From Ecdyonurus torrentis (taxonomy: Eukaryota; Arthropoda; Insecta; Ephemeroptera; Heptageniidae), in contig OX439134.1 of the NCBI GenBank assembly GCA_949318235.1, forward strand, positions 19,883,170 through 19,947,169: a stretch of 64,000 nt of DNA, in the 5' to 3' direction. Below, piece after piece: positions 26,427-44,293 of this stretch. The translations under genes and the position numbers were made by a program. Position 1 is the first letter of the stretch. Every line of letters starts with the position of its first letter. The notes below the pieces were generated by a model. It was not told the DNA's origin. It saw only the letters and a program-made list of their open reading frames with translations, and made no database searches.

Positions 26427-29081
26427 GCGATGAATGCAAATAACAAATAATCACGCTGCGTGCAGCCACGTCAAGTGCATTGTGTTTCAATCATTGTTGT
26501 TAGGTCCGGAGACGTGGTCGACCCACTGGCCGAGTTGCGGAGGAAGCAGACAAACTCCGATCAACATAGAGGAAAGCCAAGCTATCCCTGGAAATTTCCC
26601 TAGCCCGCTGCTTTTCAAGGGATATTTCCAGCAGAGGAAGAAAGGATATGAACTTTTAAATTCCGGACATACAGGTATAATGTAGTTATAGTATCTCATG
26701 AATCGGCATTTGGAAAAATTCTTTCTGTTATTTCTGTTTTCAACACAGTATGTAAGTGTAAGTTAATGCGTGTTTGCGGTATTTTTATATATTATTATTT
26801 TTTAATATCTGCTTAAGTGGTTCACTTTCTATGATCAGGGAAAAAAAAAATTCAAGCCAATGAAAGTTTTTGGCCAATTTTTGCGATATTCTCAAATTCT
26901 CAACTATTGAAGGTCATGATGTCATACAGAGTGTCTTAAAAAGACATAATCGGGAAAAGAAGCTGCTGGAAGCTGGAACTTCTGATCTCTTTCTCTATTA
27001 AATGCTTTTTAAGGGACAAAAATAAATATACGTACTAATCATGCAATCAAATTTTTAGCAACAACATAATTAACATAATATATGCCGCTAATTGTTCTGC
27101 ATGATAACATTGATAACTATATTGCATTTCTTAAAAATGTAATCTTGTACAGTATAATTTCTTTTGCTGCTATAATGCAGATATATTTATGCTATAATAA
27201 AAATAAATTATAAATAAATATTGCAACATATAATATTACATTACCTATTTATTTGTATATACAAAAATATTTGAATGAATGAATGAATGAATGAATGAAT
27301 GAATGAATGAATGAATGAATGAATGAATGAATGAATGAATGAATGAATGAATGAATGAATGAATGAATGAATGAATGAATGAATGAATGAATGAATGAAT
27401 GAATGAATGAATGAATGAATGAATGAATGAATGAATGAATGAACTACCAAATAAATAAATAAACAACTCCTATGACGCACTAGCGTTAGCTTAATCAAAC
27501 GCTTAGTGACGTCATAATCGTTATAATCCAACAAAACATTTGCAAAATCGGGTACAAAAGTCTCCGCCTTTAGAATAATAATAATTAATTATAATTGTAA
27601 TAATAAATGCTCATTTATGAATATTTTGCAGTTGAAATAAAATTTAACGACGAGGCTCCTACAATTTCTGGCGGTCCTCTCAGCTCCACCTATGTTCTGG
27701 CACAAATGCATTTCCACTGGGGAAGTGAGCACGCAATGAATGGAAACATGTAAGTTTGTCTATATTTTGTCATTTGAAGAAAATAATGATAATTACAGTC
27801 TGGTTACAAATATTGGAGAAAGTCCAAGTCATGCAGTTCATAATATATATTTACCATTGGGTTTTATTACACTTGTTTTTAAGAATCATTAATTTTAAAT
27901 TCAATGAACTAGTAGGGTGTGTGCGCATGACGTCATTCTGAATGCTTTTATATGCTCTTCTTGATCAATTAATAACATTGCTCAGCATAGGACAAACGTA
28001 GTTTTTGGCTATTTTCTTTGGAAAATTAGCTATTTTTTTTTATTATTATTTTTCTTGCATACTTGGAAAACTTATTCAACCTGTTAACAACATCAATGCT
28101 CTCAAAAATATTTCAATTTTTTTTTAAACTGGCAAAATGTGTCATTTTCCCATACTGTGCCATGTTATTTATCGCTCACTTATGGCGTCGACTTTAACAT
28201 GAATGAAACCACCCTATATTATTATTTTCATTATGATAAAAAGATATGTTATAATACGTATGTTAGGATAATATATGATACATGTTTTTTGTTCAAGGTG
28301 TTCTACGCCTTTAATTTTAAACCCAATAAACTAAAAAGTATTATTTTTATCACCAATATTATTAATTATTATTATAATATGTATTTTTGTTAGGTACGGC
28401 ATGGAGGCTCATTTGGTTCACTACAAAAAAGAGTACGGGTCTGTGGCCAAGGCAAAGTCGGAGCCTGATGGTTTGGCTGTGGTTGGCCTGCTCTTTGGGG
28501 TATGTATTTCAAGTCTATGTCCCTAGAACTTACCACTGCGCTGTACAAATTTGAGGCTCAAAATGACGTGATTTGAATATATTTTACAGAAGCAAGTTTT
28601 TTAATCTTTATTTTACAGTGATTAACCAAATACTAACATCAGATGGAGGGGTTTTACCATGAAAATGTTAATATAGTTTTTTTTAACATACTCTTAAAAA
28701 GCCTAACGTTTATTTAGACCCTACCAAACTGAAATATTGGTACTGAAATTATTTAATTATATAATATACCATATTATTTAAAATTACAACAACAAAACGT
28801 AGGTTTACTTTTGAATTTAAGAAATTAAGAGCCTTCTAGCTACAAAACCAAAATAATTTATAATTCCAATCTGCTAGTATAATAATATAGGTTGTTTATT
28901 TGTCATTTTGCTCCAGACAATGTGCTACAACAACATGGAGTTGGCGAGTATGGTGAGCAGTGTGAGGAGGATCCGCAAGGAAGGAGCCAACGTGACGATG
29001 CACGAGGCCTCCATGTGGTGGCTTACGAAGTATCTGGACGTCCATCATTATTACACTTATCAGGTATGTATACATATGCAG

Positions 29082-29165
<84 letters not shown>

Positions 29166-29932
29166 GTTAGCAGCTCAACTTTAATATCAAAAGTAATCAA
29201 CTGTTACAGTATAAACTCAGATGATGATAAAGTGTGCCCTACTGCCCTATAATTAAAAAAAACTTTAATTTTTAGGGTTCACTGACAGTCCCACCTTGTA
29301 ATGAAGTGGTCACCTGGATCGTACTCAAAAATCCATGCACCATAGGAATAGCGCAGGTAAATATTTGCATTGTTAATTTATTTAATAATTTGGAGACTAG
29401 TGTCCGAAATTTGTCTACATCTAAAGTTTAAAACCAGGCTTAAAACCTCGCCCTTTCAAAAATTGTAGTTTTTTTTCTTTTATGCTTTTTTTAAATAAAG
29501 ACGATAATATATTTAGTTTATTAATTTTGTCTATATAATATGTTATTTTCCTCTTTTTACTCTTTCTATTATTTTGGATATCAGATTTTGTTACGGCTTT
29601 GCCTTTTTTGATCTCCTGTTGAGCAACTTGTTTTGACCATGTGCGATATTTGTATTGTTATATATGCTCAATAAAATCTTTATTATTATATATTAAATAT
29701 AATGCATTATAATAAAGTTAATTTATTTTTACGTATTTATATAGCTCTAAAATTTTTCTTTAATACCCAGCTTAAAGAGTTCCGGCGACTGCAAGGTCCT
29801 GATGGCCCAATGTTAAATACTGCTCGACCAATTCAGCCTCTTTGCGACAGAGATGTTTACTATCATGATCAGGACCAGGGGCGTAGTTATGAGGGTTATT
29901 TCGATGTTCGGACCCCGCCTCGTTATGTTTGA
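25012..29932 (+). CDS. CA-2: secreted alpha-carbonic anhydrase with unusual tail (8 exons)
   Basis: Exons: 25012-25072, 26070-26135, 26504-26674, 27632-27749, 28394-28499, 28917-29063, 29276-29356, 29771-29932. Joined frame: 303 residues. The first exon encodes a signal peptide (MTKIFRLNHN, then the hydrophobic WILYVIVIA). Zinc ligands H126 and H128 (HFHWG) and H145 (EAHLVH); shuttle H98 in NSGHT; E132; gatekeeper T227. The next residue is Val (GSLTVPPC) where CA-1 and CA-4 have Thr. Half-cystines lie in WPSCGG and PPC. One sequon is NVT. Exon lengths 1-7 equal those of CA-3, and exon 3-7 DNA is nearly identical between them, so the pair is recent. The last exon agrees with CA-3 to YYHD-D and then becomes GRSYEGYFDV and RTPPRYV, from sequence resembling a mobile element. 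That tail makes the protein 9 residues longer than CA-3. Confidence 0.93.
25505..26031. repeat. (TTCA)n microsatellite with an internal TTCATTCG higher-order block
   Basis: About 527 bp in CA-2 intron 1. From about 25636 to 25728 units alternate TTCA and TTCG (an 8-bp period); on both sides the units are pure TTCA. It ends 38 bp before the exon 2 acceptor. Confidence 0.96.
27270..27443. repeat. (TGAA)n microsatellite in CA-2 intron 3
   Basis: About 174 bp of pure TGAA. Confidence 0.96.
27910..28218 (-). mobile_element. family-A MITE (variant ends) in CA-2 intron 4
   Basis: Ends TAGTAGGGTGTGTGCGCATG and GAAACCACCCTATA, about 309 bp. The interior matches the variant copy at 12731-13039 (ATGCTCTTCTT, GACAAACGTAGTTTTTGGCT). 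A fragment of a family-D right end (TTTTTTGTTCAAGGTGTTC) follows near 28286-28305. Confidence 0.85.
29083..29162. repeat. (AT)n microsatellite in CA-2 intron 6
   Basis: About 80 bp. The homologous place in CA-3 holds a short AT run and a long (GT)n tract (37949-38116). Confidence 0.95.
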
Positions 29933-29945
29933 GAAAAGCAAAAAA
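29870..29945 (+). mobile_element. mobile-element-like sequence forming the CA-2 stop region
   Basis: From CAGGGGCGTAGTTATGAGGG to GTTCGGACCCCGCCTCGTTA the sequence loses similarity to CA-3. It looks like the 'aggggcgtag...gttcgaacccc' motif common in repeats of marine invertebrates. This resemblance is from memory and untested. Confidence 0.45.
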
Positions 29946-30714
29946 ATCAAACAAAAGACAAGACTTCGAGTGATTTATTTTTCAACATAAAACATTAAAA
30001 AAAATGTTTTATAATAATGTTTGAAATGGTCTTAAACCAGGCCCCAAGAAAAAAAAATGCACATTTTAAGATATTTCAGTGCTTAATCTTATATTAATTT
30101 AATTGGTTTTCCTTTTTTTCCCCCTTTTTTTTAAGGAAAGAAAAAAGAAGCGCATTCAAATAGCACTTTACTTTTTGTTTTCCTTCAATTAATTTATTTT
30201 AGTTTGTAAGATTTTGAAAATCAAGTTAAGAAATTTTATATTTTTTTATTACTGATAATAGTGATAACATAATAATTTATACATTTGATTTTTTTTTATT
30301 ACTATTGTTTTTGATAATATATAAAAACAACAGAATGAATATATTTACATTTATAAATTTATGTACAGTATGTAATCGTATGTAATTATAATAATTATTG
30401 TCAACAAAATCTCTGCAATGGTATACCACGGCTATAGCCAGAAAGAGAGAACTTTGCAATTATATCTGGTATTCTACTGAATTTTACGTGTTTTATTTGT
30501 TTACATTGACTCTGAAATCTTTGTTAGCTGATGTACGGAAAAAAGAACGAAATCTTTAAATATTAAACTGTTTGTTTTCATTGTTTACATATCCCTGTCT
30601 CCAATGATGATTATTAAATTAATATTACTATTCAATTATATATATATATATATATATACAACACACAATATAACGATATAATAATGGAAAGAGAAAGAAA
30701 AAGTATAAACATAT

Positions 30715-30929
30715 TAATGAATGAATGAATGAATGAATGAATGAATGAATGAATGAATGAATGAATGAATGAATGAATGAATGAATGAATGAATGAATGA
30801 ATGAATGAATGAATGAATGAATGAATGAATGAATGAATGAATGAATGAATGAATGAATGAATGAATGAATGAATGAATGAATGAATGAATGAATGAATGA
30901 ATGAATGAATGAATGAATGAATGAATGAA
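30715..30929. repeat. (TGAA)n microsatellite
   Basis: About 215 bp of pure TGAA directly before the duplicated tRNA-Leu segment. Confidence 0.96.
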
Positions 30930-31180
30930 AACGAAATTCTATTTCAGCACGATTGTTATTGTATCACATTTTTCGTTTTATCAATATTTCTGCGGCACCC
31001 CGCGACTGTATGCCAAATAATATATATTTCCTGTACACGTATAGGTGATAAATATTGTGCAATCAACAATATTATTCAAGCATGTCAGGTTGGCCGAGCG
31101 GTTAAGGCGCCAGACTTAAGCTCTGGTTCCCGAAGGGAGCGTGGGTTCGAACCCCACACCTGACAAACTTTTAGAATAAT
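30930..31180 (+). repeat. segmental duplicate carrying tRNA-Leu, copy 2
   Basis: Matches 22531-22785 with scattered substitutions, both before and within the tRNA. Confidence 0.85.
31084..31165 (+). tRNA. tRNA-Leu (anticodon TAA), copy 2
   Basis: 82 nt with the same acceptor stem, A box and B box as copy 1. The anticodon arm is CCAGA-CTTAAGC-TCTGG, anticodon TAA. It differs from copy 1 at two places: T to C in the anticodon loop (position 38) and T to G in the variable arm. All stems remain paired, so it is probably functional. Confidence 0.96.
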
Positions 31181-31669
31181 AATATTTTTTCTGATAATAA
31201 TATAATTTTATATATCTATGACTTATTTATAAATCATATTTCCTTGCACAATGAGCAATGAAAAAAAAAATAAAAAAAATAATAATAAAAGTAATTTTAA
31301 TCCCCGTTATAAAAATAAACTATAATTAATAAGTAAATAATCTTGTATAGAATATTTTCAACATTTGGTTCACTACAACATAATTTAACTGCATAATACT
31401 ATAGCCATGTTAAATAGCATAAATAACATTTTATTACATAGTATATAATTATTTATGCTGATCTAATTTATGCTATAATGCAACAAATGTAGCATAAATT
31501 ACGTAAATTATTCTTTTACATGAGTAGTTTTTTTTTTTATCAAAGCAAAATGTTAAATATCACAGAATAAGTTGTAAATATTTTTTTCGAGCGAATATAT
31601 CTCTTTCTCTCTTCACCTCTTCTGTAATGTAATAATGTCCGTCTTTATATGGAATCTCTCTCTCTCTCT

Positions 31670-31960
31670 CACTCTAAAAATTGGTGCATTACTTTGGTTA
31701 CGAATCCTAACTTATTTAAGATATACACTTTTAAGTTATTATGAGTAGCTAAAATAATGCATTTTAGCAAGTTGTTACAAATAGCTAATTTATAAGTTGT
31801 TTTAAGGTTTTTAAAAGTTTTTTAAGCTATTTCAAGTTAAATAAGTTTATTTTAATAATTTGCTAAAATGCATTATTTTAGCTACTCATAATAACGTAAA
31901 AGTGTTTATCTTAAATAAGTTAGGATTCGTAACTAAAGTAATGCACCATTTTTTAGAGTG
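31670..31960. mobile_element. 291-bp long-TIR element (family H)
   Basis: Ends CACTCTAAAAATTGGTGCAT and ATGCACCATTTTTTAGAGTG. The repeat continues inward through TTACGAATCCTAACTTATTT and its complement for roughly 100 bp per arm. It is flanked by CT-rich simple sequence on both sides, so it probably inserted into a pre-existing CT tract. No ORF. Confidence 0.87.
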
Positions 31961-31962
31961 TT

Positions 31963-32251
31963 GTCTCTCTGTCTCTGTCTCTGTCTCTGTCTCTGTCTCT
32001 GTCTCTGTCTCTGTCTCTGTCTCTGTCTCTGTCTCTGTCTCTGTCTCTGTCTCTGTCTCTGTCTCTGTCTCTGTCTCTGTCTCTGTCTCTGTCTCTGTCT
32101 CTGTCTCTGTCTCTGTCTCTGTCTCTGTCTCTGTCTCTGTCTCTGTCTCTGTCTCTGTCTCTGTCTCTGTCTCTGTCTCTGTCTCTGTCTCTGTCTCTGT
32201 CTCTGTCTCTGTCTCTGTCTCTACCTCTGTCTCTGTCTCTGTCTCTGTCTC

Positions 32252-32302
<51 letters not shown>
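31963..32302. repeat. (CTCTGT)n tract grading into (CT)n
   Basis: Hexanucleotide units to about 32250 with one ACCTCT interruption at 32222, then CT dinucleotides to 32302. ORFs of SV or CL repeats here are artefacts. Confidence 0.96.
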
Positions 32303-32310
<8 letters not shown>

Positions 32311-32449
32311 AAATAACTTTATCTGTGCTATAGTTATTAAAACAATAGTATGTATATAACTATTGCTTAAAATTGGAAATCACATTTTTTCCCCATATTA
32401 TGTTATCGTGCTACACCAATTCCAGTCCCAGTCAAGACATTGTATCATC

Positions 32450-32993
32450 GGCATAGGTATACGTAGTATGAGAAAATGACACATTTTTCCAGGTTTTAAA
32501 AATAATACTCAACTGATATTTTTGAGAGCATTGATGCTGCTCATGTTAACAAAAGTTAAATAAGGTTTTTAAGTAAGCGAGAAAATTGATAACAAAAAAC
32601 TTATCCGATTTCCTAAAGCAAATAGCTAAAAACGCCATCCTTTTGTTAAGTAATGCTATAGATCCCTTTCACATCCTTGCGCTTTGTCGCCATGTTTGTG
32701 GTGCCTAATATATTGTCCAGCATAGGGGAAACATCATTTCTCCTAATTTTTCACTTAATAAGAGTTTATTTTAACTAAATGAATTTTTCTCATATTCTTC
32801 GAGCTTATTAGGAGCTAGAAATAAGTCTTTGATTGAGGTTTGAAGCTTCTTTTGCTATTAAAAAAATAAAAATGACATTTTTCCTATGTTGGCCTATATA
32901 TTCATAACCAGCAAAATGGCAGCTCTTAAATATGAGTGCAACCGGTCTATATATTTATTGCTACAGTATGGCATTGATGCGCATACACTCTGT
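32450..32993 (+). mobile_element. family-A element interrupted by family B
   Basis: Family-A blocks (GACACATTTTTCCAGG, TTTTTGAGAGCATTGATGCT) end near 32656 and resume near 32952 (GCTACAGTATGGCATTGATG, CGCATACACTCTG). The gap is exactly filled by the family-B copy. Confidence 0.7.
32657..32951 (-). mobile_element. family-B MITE copy 2, nested
   Basis: Ends TATAGATCCCTTTCACATCC and ATGAGTGCAACCGGTCTATA, about 295 bp; interior TCGCCATGTTTGTGGTGCCT. Reverse orientation relative to copies 1 and 3. Confidence 0.87.
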
Positions 32994-33394
32994 AAACATA
33001 AATTTATTTTTAGATAAATATTACTAAAAATTAAGATATCATTATTATTACAATGTTATTTTTGTGCATTGTGGATAAATTATCATAACTATGTTTATAT
33101 GCCAAAAAAACACGCAGCCCCCTGTGGAGACTTGTGGATTATTATTTTTTTTTTAAATACACGTAAGAAATATGCAAAAGTGTTTACAACAGTTCGAATA
33201 TTACAATTTCTTATCATTGATGTTTTTAAAATCATGCTGTTTTCAAAATATATAAGAAATAGGAAAGAAAAAAAAAAAAAAAAAAAAAACTGAAATTGAA
33301 AACATGATAAAGATAATATTTTTAACTTATCCTTCACCTTGTGTCTAGTTATTTCTTTAACGTAATCTAAAAATTACGTAAAACTTGCGCTTGT

Positions 33395-33432
33395 TATAAA
33401 AACGATGAAAATTTTACGTCAAGCTCTCATTA
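33395..33432 (+). promoter_or_regulatory. CA-3 core promoter (TATA + initiator)
   Basis: TATAAAAA at 33395-33402, with a TCATTA site (A at 33429) 34 bp downstream; start codon at 33482. Upstream sequence to about 33070 is similar to that of CA-2. Confidence 0.65.
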
Positions 33433-33481
33433 CTTCATTTGCACCGCCGTGCATGCATACAATTATTATAAACAGCTCAAA

Positions 33482-40126
<6,645 letters not shown>

Positions 40127-40147
40127 CTTCCATTGAATCTATCGCAC

Positions 40148-40221
40148 TAATGCTGTTCGTAAACCCTAGATGTTTTCTGCTACTAAAATGACGATCAACT
40201 TTAGTTATTCAAATGTAATGC

Positions 40222-40262
<41 letters not shown>

Positions 40263-40394
40263 GTGCAAGAAAACAGCTACAGTAATGCTGTTCGTAAACT
40301 CTGTTCTCTTGCACCAAAAAATGCGCATTCCATTTGAATAACCATAGGCGATCGTCATTTTTGGTGCAGAGAACAGGGTTTACGAACAGCATTA
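40148..40394. mobile_element. two adjacent family-F hairpins
   Basis: A left unit from 40148 (TAATGCTGTTCGTAAACCCT, with a long T run) and a near-complete unit at 40283-40394 ending AGGGTTTACGAACAGCATTA. The first begins 22 bp after the CA-3 stop codon, so it may lie in the 3' UTR. Confidence 0.85.
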
Positions 40395-40586
40395 AATTAC
40401 GAACAACTCTATACTGTACTGCACACGGACAAAATAAACCCGTAATAATGCTTCATATCGGTGATGACGCAGCACCAATCAGAGGTACCCTTATTTAACA
40501 TTACGCTTATGGGAAGTTTTTTTTTTTTTTGAACAAATTATTGCACTGATTCCAGAAAAAAGCTTAAATATATATAACGTGTGTTG

Positions 40587-40930
40587 AAGCCATAGACCAC
40601 ATAAAACAACATGTGCCTTTTAATGAATAAACACAAATTGGGATCTTCAAAACTGGTGACAATTTTTACCAGAATGTTAATATAGCCCCACGACAGAGCA
40701 TGAAAAACCTGTAAAGGATGCCATTTGCATGAAAGTTTATGTTTATGACGCCAGAAACATGCAGAAATTAGTATGAAAATGTTGTGCGGGTTGCATAAAT
40801 TGAATATTCTGATCACTGCTACGGGGCTACTGTTGTTTGTTTTTTTAGACAAATTAATGTTATTTATGCACATCCCTTCAAGTATTTTGTGATATAAATG
40901 CTTATGTTTTTCTCTGGTCTATTCCTTTAA
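40587..40930 (+). mobile_element. family-E element copy 1
   Basis: Ends AAGCCATAGACCACATAAAA and CTCTGGTCTATTCCTTTAA. Interior GATCTTCAAAACTGGTGACA, GTTTATGACGCCAGAAACAT and CTACGGGGCTACTGTTG. Copies at 42581-42933, 54065-54399 (reversed) and 17158-17690 (split). A 111-codon antisense ORF here is not conserved as a gene. Confidence 0.85.
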
Positions 40931-42154
40931 GCCTATACATTTTGTTAAAATAATTTTCATCGCCTATAAGAAGCATTATACTAGCTCAATACAGCTACAT
41001 TTATGCATAACATCATAAGTCATGCTATATTGTACATAACATATATTATTTAGAATGTTTAGCATAATTACTTATGTTATTACAAAATAGTAACATTTAT
41101 GCTCTACACTATAGTTCAATGCAGCATAATTAATTACGTAAATTATTTTTTTCTGTGTATATGTAATGCTTGATTTTCGTACATTGATCAGAATATACGT
41201 TTGTAAAAAAAAAGTACTATAATTTTTTTTGTAAATAAAATGATAATACACAAATAAAAATGTTTTTAATACTAAATAAAAATGTTTTTAATATTAAAAA
41301 AAAAAGTAATTTTTTTATATACGCACTTATTTGTGTAATATAACTATATGTCAGCATGATTAAAAATAATTGGGTGCAATAAAAGTACTTGTACTTGTAC
41401 ATTGTAATGCGAGAATAATGTTAAATTTATTGTGTTTGTAGAACGTTATATTATTTCGATATTACACTGGAAGAAAAGATATAGAGAGAGAACTGGTAGT
41501 AAAAGTAACTTAACTATATATTCATAGTTTTTTTTTTTTTTTTTTTTTGTCCGTGTAGTGTACCTAATTTGTGATATTCCTATATACCCTTGATATGTAG
41601 TTAGTTTTTATTGTACAGTATTATATGTATGTATATACTGCAGTGCACGTGTCCCAAATTAGTCCCAGATAATACTCTGCTTATCTTGCATGCTAAAAAT
41701 TGTCATTAATTGATGAAGTATAAAAATGAGCTCATTCAATGGTGCAAATACTTGACATTGTACTACTTTTTTATTTATATATATACCGAATATTTCTCGG
41801 AATTGAAAATGCGGTGATTTCTTCTTATAGCAGTGATTTTTTTTTTTTTTTTTTTTAGGTTGAAGTATTTGTAAAATCATATTTGTCATTTAAATCTATT
41901 GAAAATATAAAAATGAGATCAATATAATACTTGAGTTTGTACTGAATGTTGTTGTTGTTGTTTTTTACCGAGCATTTTTGGAACTAAAAATACAACAATA
42001 AATTCTAATTTAGCAGTGATTTTTATTATTGTTTGGTTTACGCACGTGATTAAAATGAATCTTTTTCCGATAAGGCTATTAAGTTGTAAAAATGTAACAT
42101 ACAGCTTGCCACATTTCCAACAATTTTTTTATAGATATGATTTTAAAAATAGCA

Positions 42155-42338
42155 CATGGACAAAATTAAATATAGGTAACAATTATGCTGTCTCATTTTC
42201 AGCACAATTTGTTCTATCAGCATAATTTATGCTATAATTTAAAATTACAATGTATAATGATAGCATGAAGATATTGTATACAAATGAAGATGATGACATA
42301 AATACAGCATAATAAATTACGAAATTTATTCTTTCTGA
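42155..42338 (+). mobile_element. AGCATAA-family element
   Basis: ACATGGACAAAATTAAATAT at the left, CAGCACAATTTGTTCTATCA inside, AATTACGAAATTTATTCTTT at the right. The homologous copy in the second duplication unit (56680-57200) contains a family-B insertion. Confidence 0.7.
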
Positions 42339-42580
42339 GCCTAAATTAGTTTAATTAATTAATTTTGGTTAAAAGTTATGCATGGAAAAATATGAGAATA
42401 CACTTCGACGCCATAATGGAGCAATGAATAACAATCGACAGCATGGGAGAAACGTGGATTTCGACTATTTTCTCTAGAAAAATTAGTTTTATTACTATTA
42501 TTTTTCTCGTAAATACTTCACAAACTCATTCAACCTATTAACAGCATCAGCGTCAATTCTCTTGCTATATTATGTACAGA

Positions 42581-42933
42581 TTAAAGCCACAGACCATATA
42601 AAACAACATGCACTTTTTAATGAATATACACGAAATGGGATCTTCAAAACTGTTGATATTTTTTACCGCAGAGTATTAATGTAGCATCACGAGAGAAACT
42701 GAAAATACTGTAAAGTATGCAATTTAAGTGACTATTCATGTTTATGACGTCAGAAACATGCAAAAAAATTATTATGAAAATGTTGTGCCGGTTGTATAAA
42801 TCTAAATTTCTGATCACTGCTATGGAGCTACAGTTGGGTTTTGAGACAAACTAAAGTTTTTTATGAAAGTCCCAACAAAAAGTGTTTTGTGCAGATATAA
42901 ATGCTTATGTTTTTCTCTGATCTATTCCTTTAA
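42581..42933 (+). mobile_element. family-E element copy 2
   Basis: Ends TTAAAGCCACAGACCATATA and CTCTGATCTATTCCTTTAA, about 353 bp, with TTTATGACGTCAGAAACATG inside. An eroded family-A fragment (about 42385-42560) lies directly upstream. Confidence 0.83.
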
Positions 42934-43543
42934 GATGTTCAGCATAATTATATACTTATATTTTTATACAAAATAGAGACATTTTTTTGTGCTCTAGCTC
43001 GCTACAATATAGCAGTTATTCAATGCAGCAAAATTAATTATTTTATTAATTAATTTTTTCCCTTGTTTAGCATTATAATTTATGCGGTTTCAATTTAGCT
43101 ATAATGACATAAATTCAGCATAAACTACGTAATTTATAATTTTCATGTAAACTCCACGTAAAGGATTCAGTATATTAAAGTAAATTTATATAATAATATT
43201 TACTTGTTTTTTTGAAAGATAAAATAAGCTATAATCCATAGAAATAAATGTCTAATTATAACCCAAATTAAGAAAGCACTAACAATTGATATGAATTATC
43301 AATATAATCAATCAAATATTATTTGTACAGAATTAATTTTGTTATACAAACATTAATGTCTAAATGTTTTTAAAATCCTTCTCAGATAAAAGAAAAATCG
43401 CATTTGAACTTTAATATTTGCTTATTTTATTGATAACAAAAAAATTATAGAAGGATTAAATTTTGTGGATTGAAAAATTTAAAACAAAAATTATGGTTGA
43501 TTTGAATTATGCTTTTAAGTCGTAATAAAGCTTTATAAACTTA

Positions 43544-43546
<3 letters not shown>

Positions 43547-43616
<70 letters not shown>
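43547..43616. repeat. (AT)n microsatellite next to the SINE
   Basis: About 70 bp of AT dinucleotides immediately 5' of the SINE head. Confidence 0.95.
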
Positions 43617-43618
<2 letters not shown>

Positions 43619-43621
43619 ATA

Positions 43622-43871
43622 TGTCGACTCCATGGTCTAGTGGTTCACGCGTATGGCTTTTATGCAAGAGGTCGCGCGCGGGTTCAATCCCTGCCACCGA
43701 CCAGGCTTTTACATAAGCTTGTTCGGTGGAAGGGAGCTAGCTTTGGAGATTTGAGAGGCAAAGTCATCAACCTTGCTAACCATCCTGACTGACATCCTGA
43801 CTCAGCATTTCCACGGTTTCCTCTGTCTGTTATCATGAATGCCGGGATGTTTAGCCGACCCGTTTTGAATG
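43622..43871 (+). mobile_element. tRNA-derived SINE
   Basis: The head has Pol III promoter boxes TGGTCTAGTGG (43633-43643) and GGTTCAATCC (43681-43690), but the acceptor and anticodon stems are poor, so it is not a working tRNA. The body contains ATTTCCACGGTTTCCTCTGT and ATGAATGCCGGGATG, which recur at 51270-51560 and weakly at 3480-3860. A shared central domain between different SINEs is a known feature of SINE superfamilies. Confidence 0.75.
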
Positions 43872-44093
43872 CACCAACAAAAACTTAACACAGGAGCTTG
43901 TTTTATAAGCTACACACAACTCTTGAGCCAGAGCTTCGAAATGTTTCCTTTGTTAAAAACATCTGATCGTGACGTCATTACCTGTTTACTACGTTTATAT
44001 ATTATGGTTGATAATTGTTTTTTATATACGTTTAGAGCTTTGAACTTGATAGGAATGAACGAAAATTCATAAAAAAAAAGTTCCATTCTCAAT

Positions 44094-44293
44094 GCGTGCG
44101 TCTGTTTACTCTAAAAAACGGAAAAGGAAGTGCCGGAAAAGGAAACTACGTGACGGTAAAAGTAGGAGAAAGCTTGGTGCCAGCAGCCAGCCAGCAGCAA
44201 GATAACCTTGAGCTACCTCCCACTTTTACCATCACGTGGTTTCCTCTTCCGGCCACTTCCTTTTCCGCATTTTGAGTAAACAAAAACGCACGC
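44094..44293. mobile_element. 200-bp hairpin element (family J)
   Basis: GCGTGCGTCTGTTTACTCTA, ACGGAAAAGGAAGTGCCGGA and AAACTACGTGACGGTAAAAG pair with complements ending AGTAAACAAAAACGCACGC. The loop is GC-rich with CCAGCAGCCAGCCAGCAGC. Single copy in the window. Confidence 0.85.

Larger units (their letters stand above)
29933..33481. other. spacer between CA-2 and CA-3
   Basis: Holds a (TGAA)n tract, the second tRNA-Leu segment, an AGCATAA-family copy (about 31326-31525), a 291-bp TIR element (31670-31960), a (CTCTGT)n tract, a family-A copy with nested family B (32450-32993) and the CA-3 promoter. The stretch 30500-30700 resembles 21600-21760 downstream of CA-1 (both have CCTGYCTCCAATGATKATTA-like sequence). 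No other gene. Confidence 0.8.

Noticed and set aside
40538..40873. 111-codon - strand ORF, and a related one at 54293-54523
   Set aside because: Both fall in family-E elements; the shared residues follow from the shared DNA, and the reading frame is not kept in the copy at 42581.
43624..43703. possible third tRNA gene
   Set aside because: A and B boxes are present, but the acceptor pairs for only about four bases and the anticodon loop lacks T33; better explained as a SINE head.
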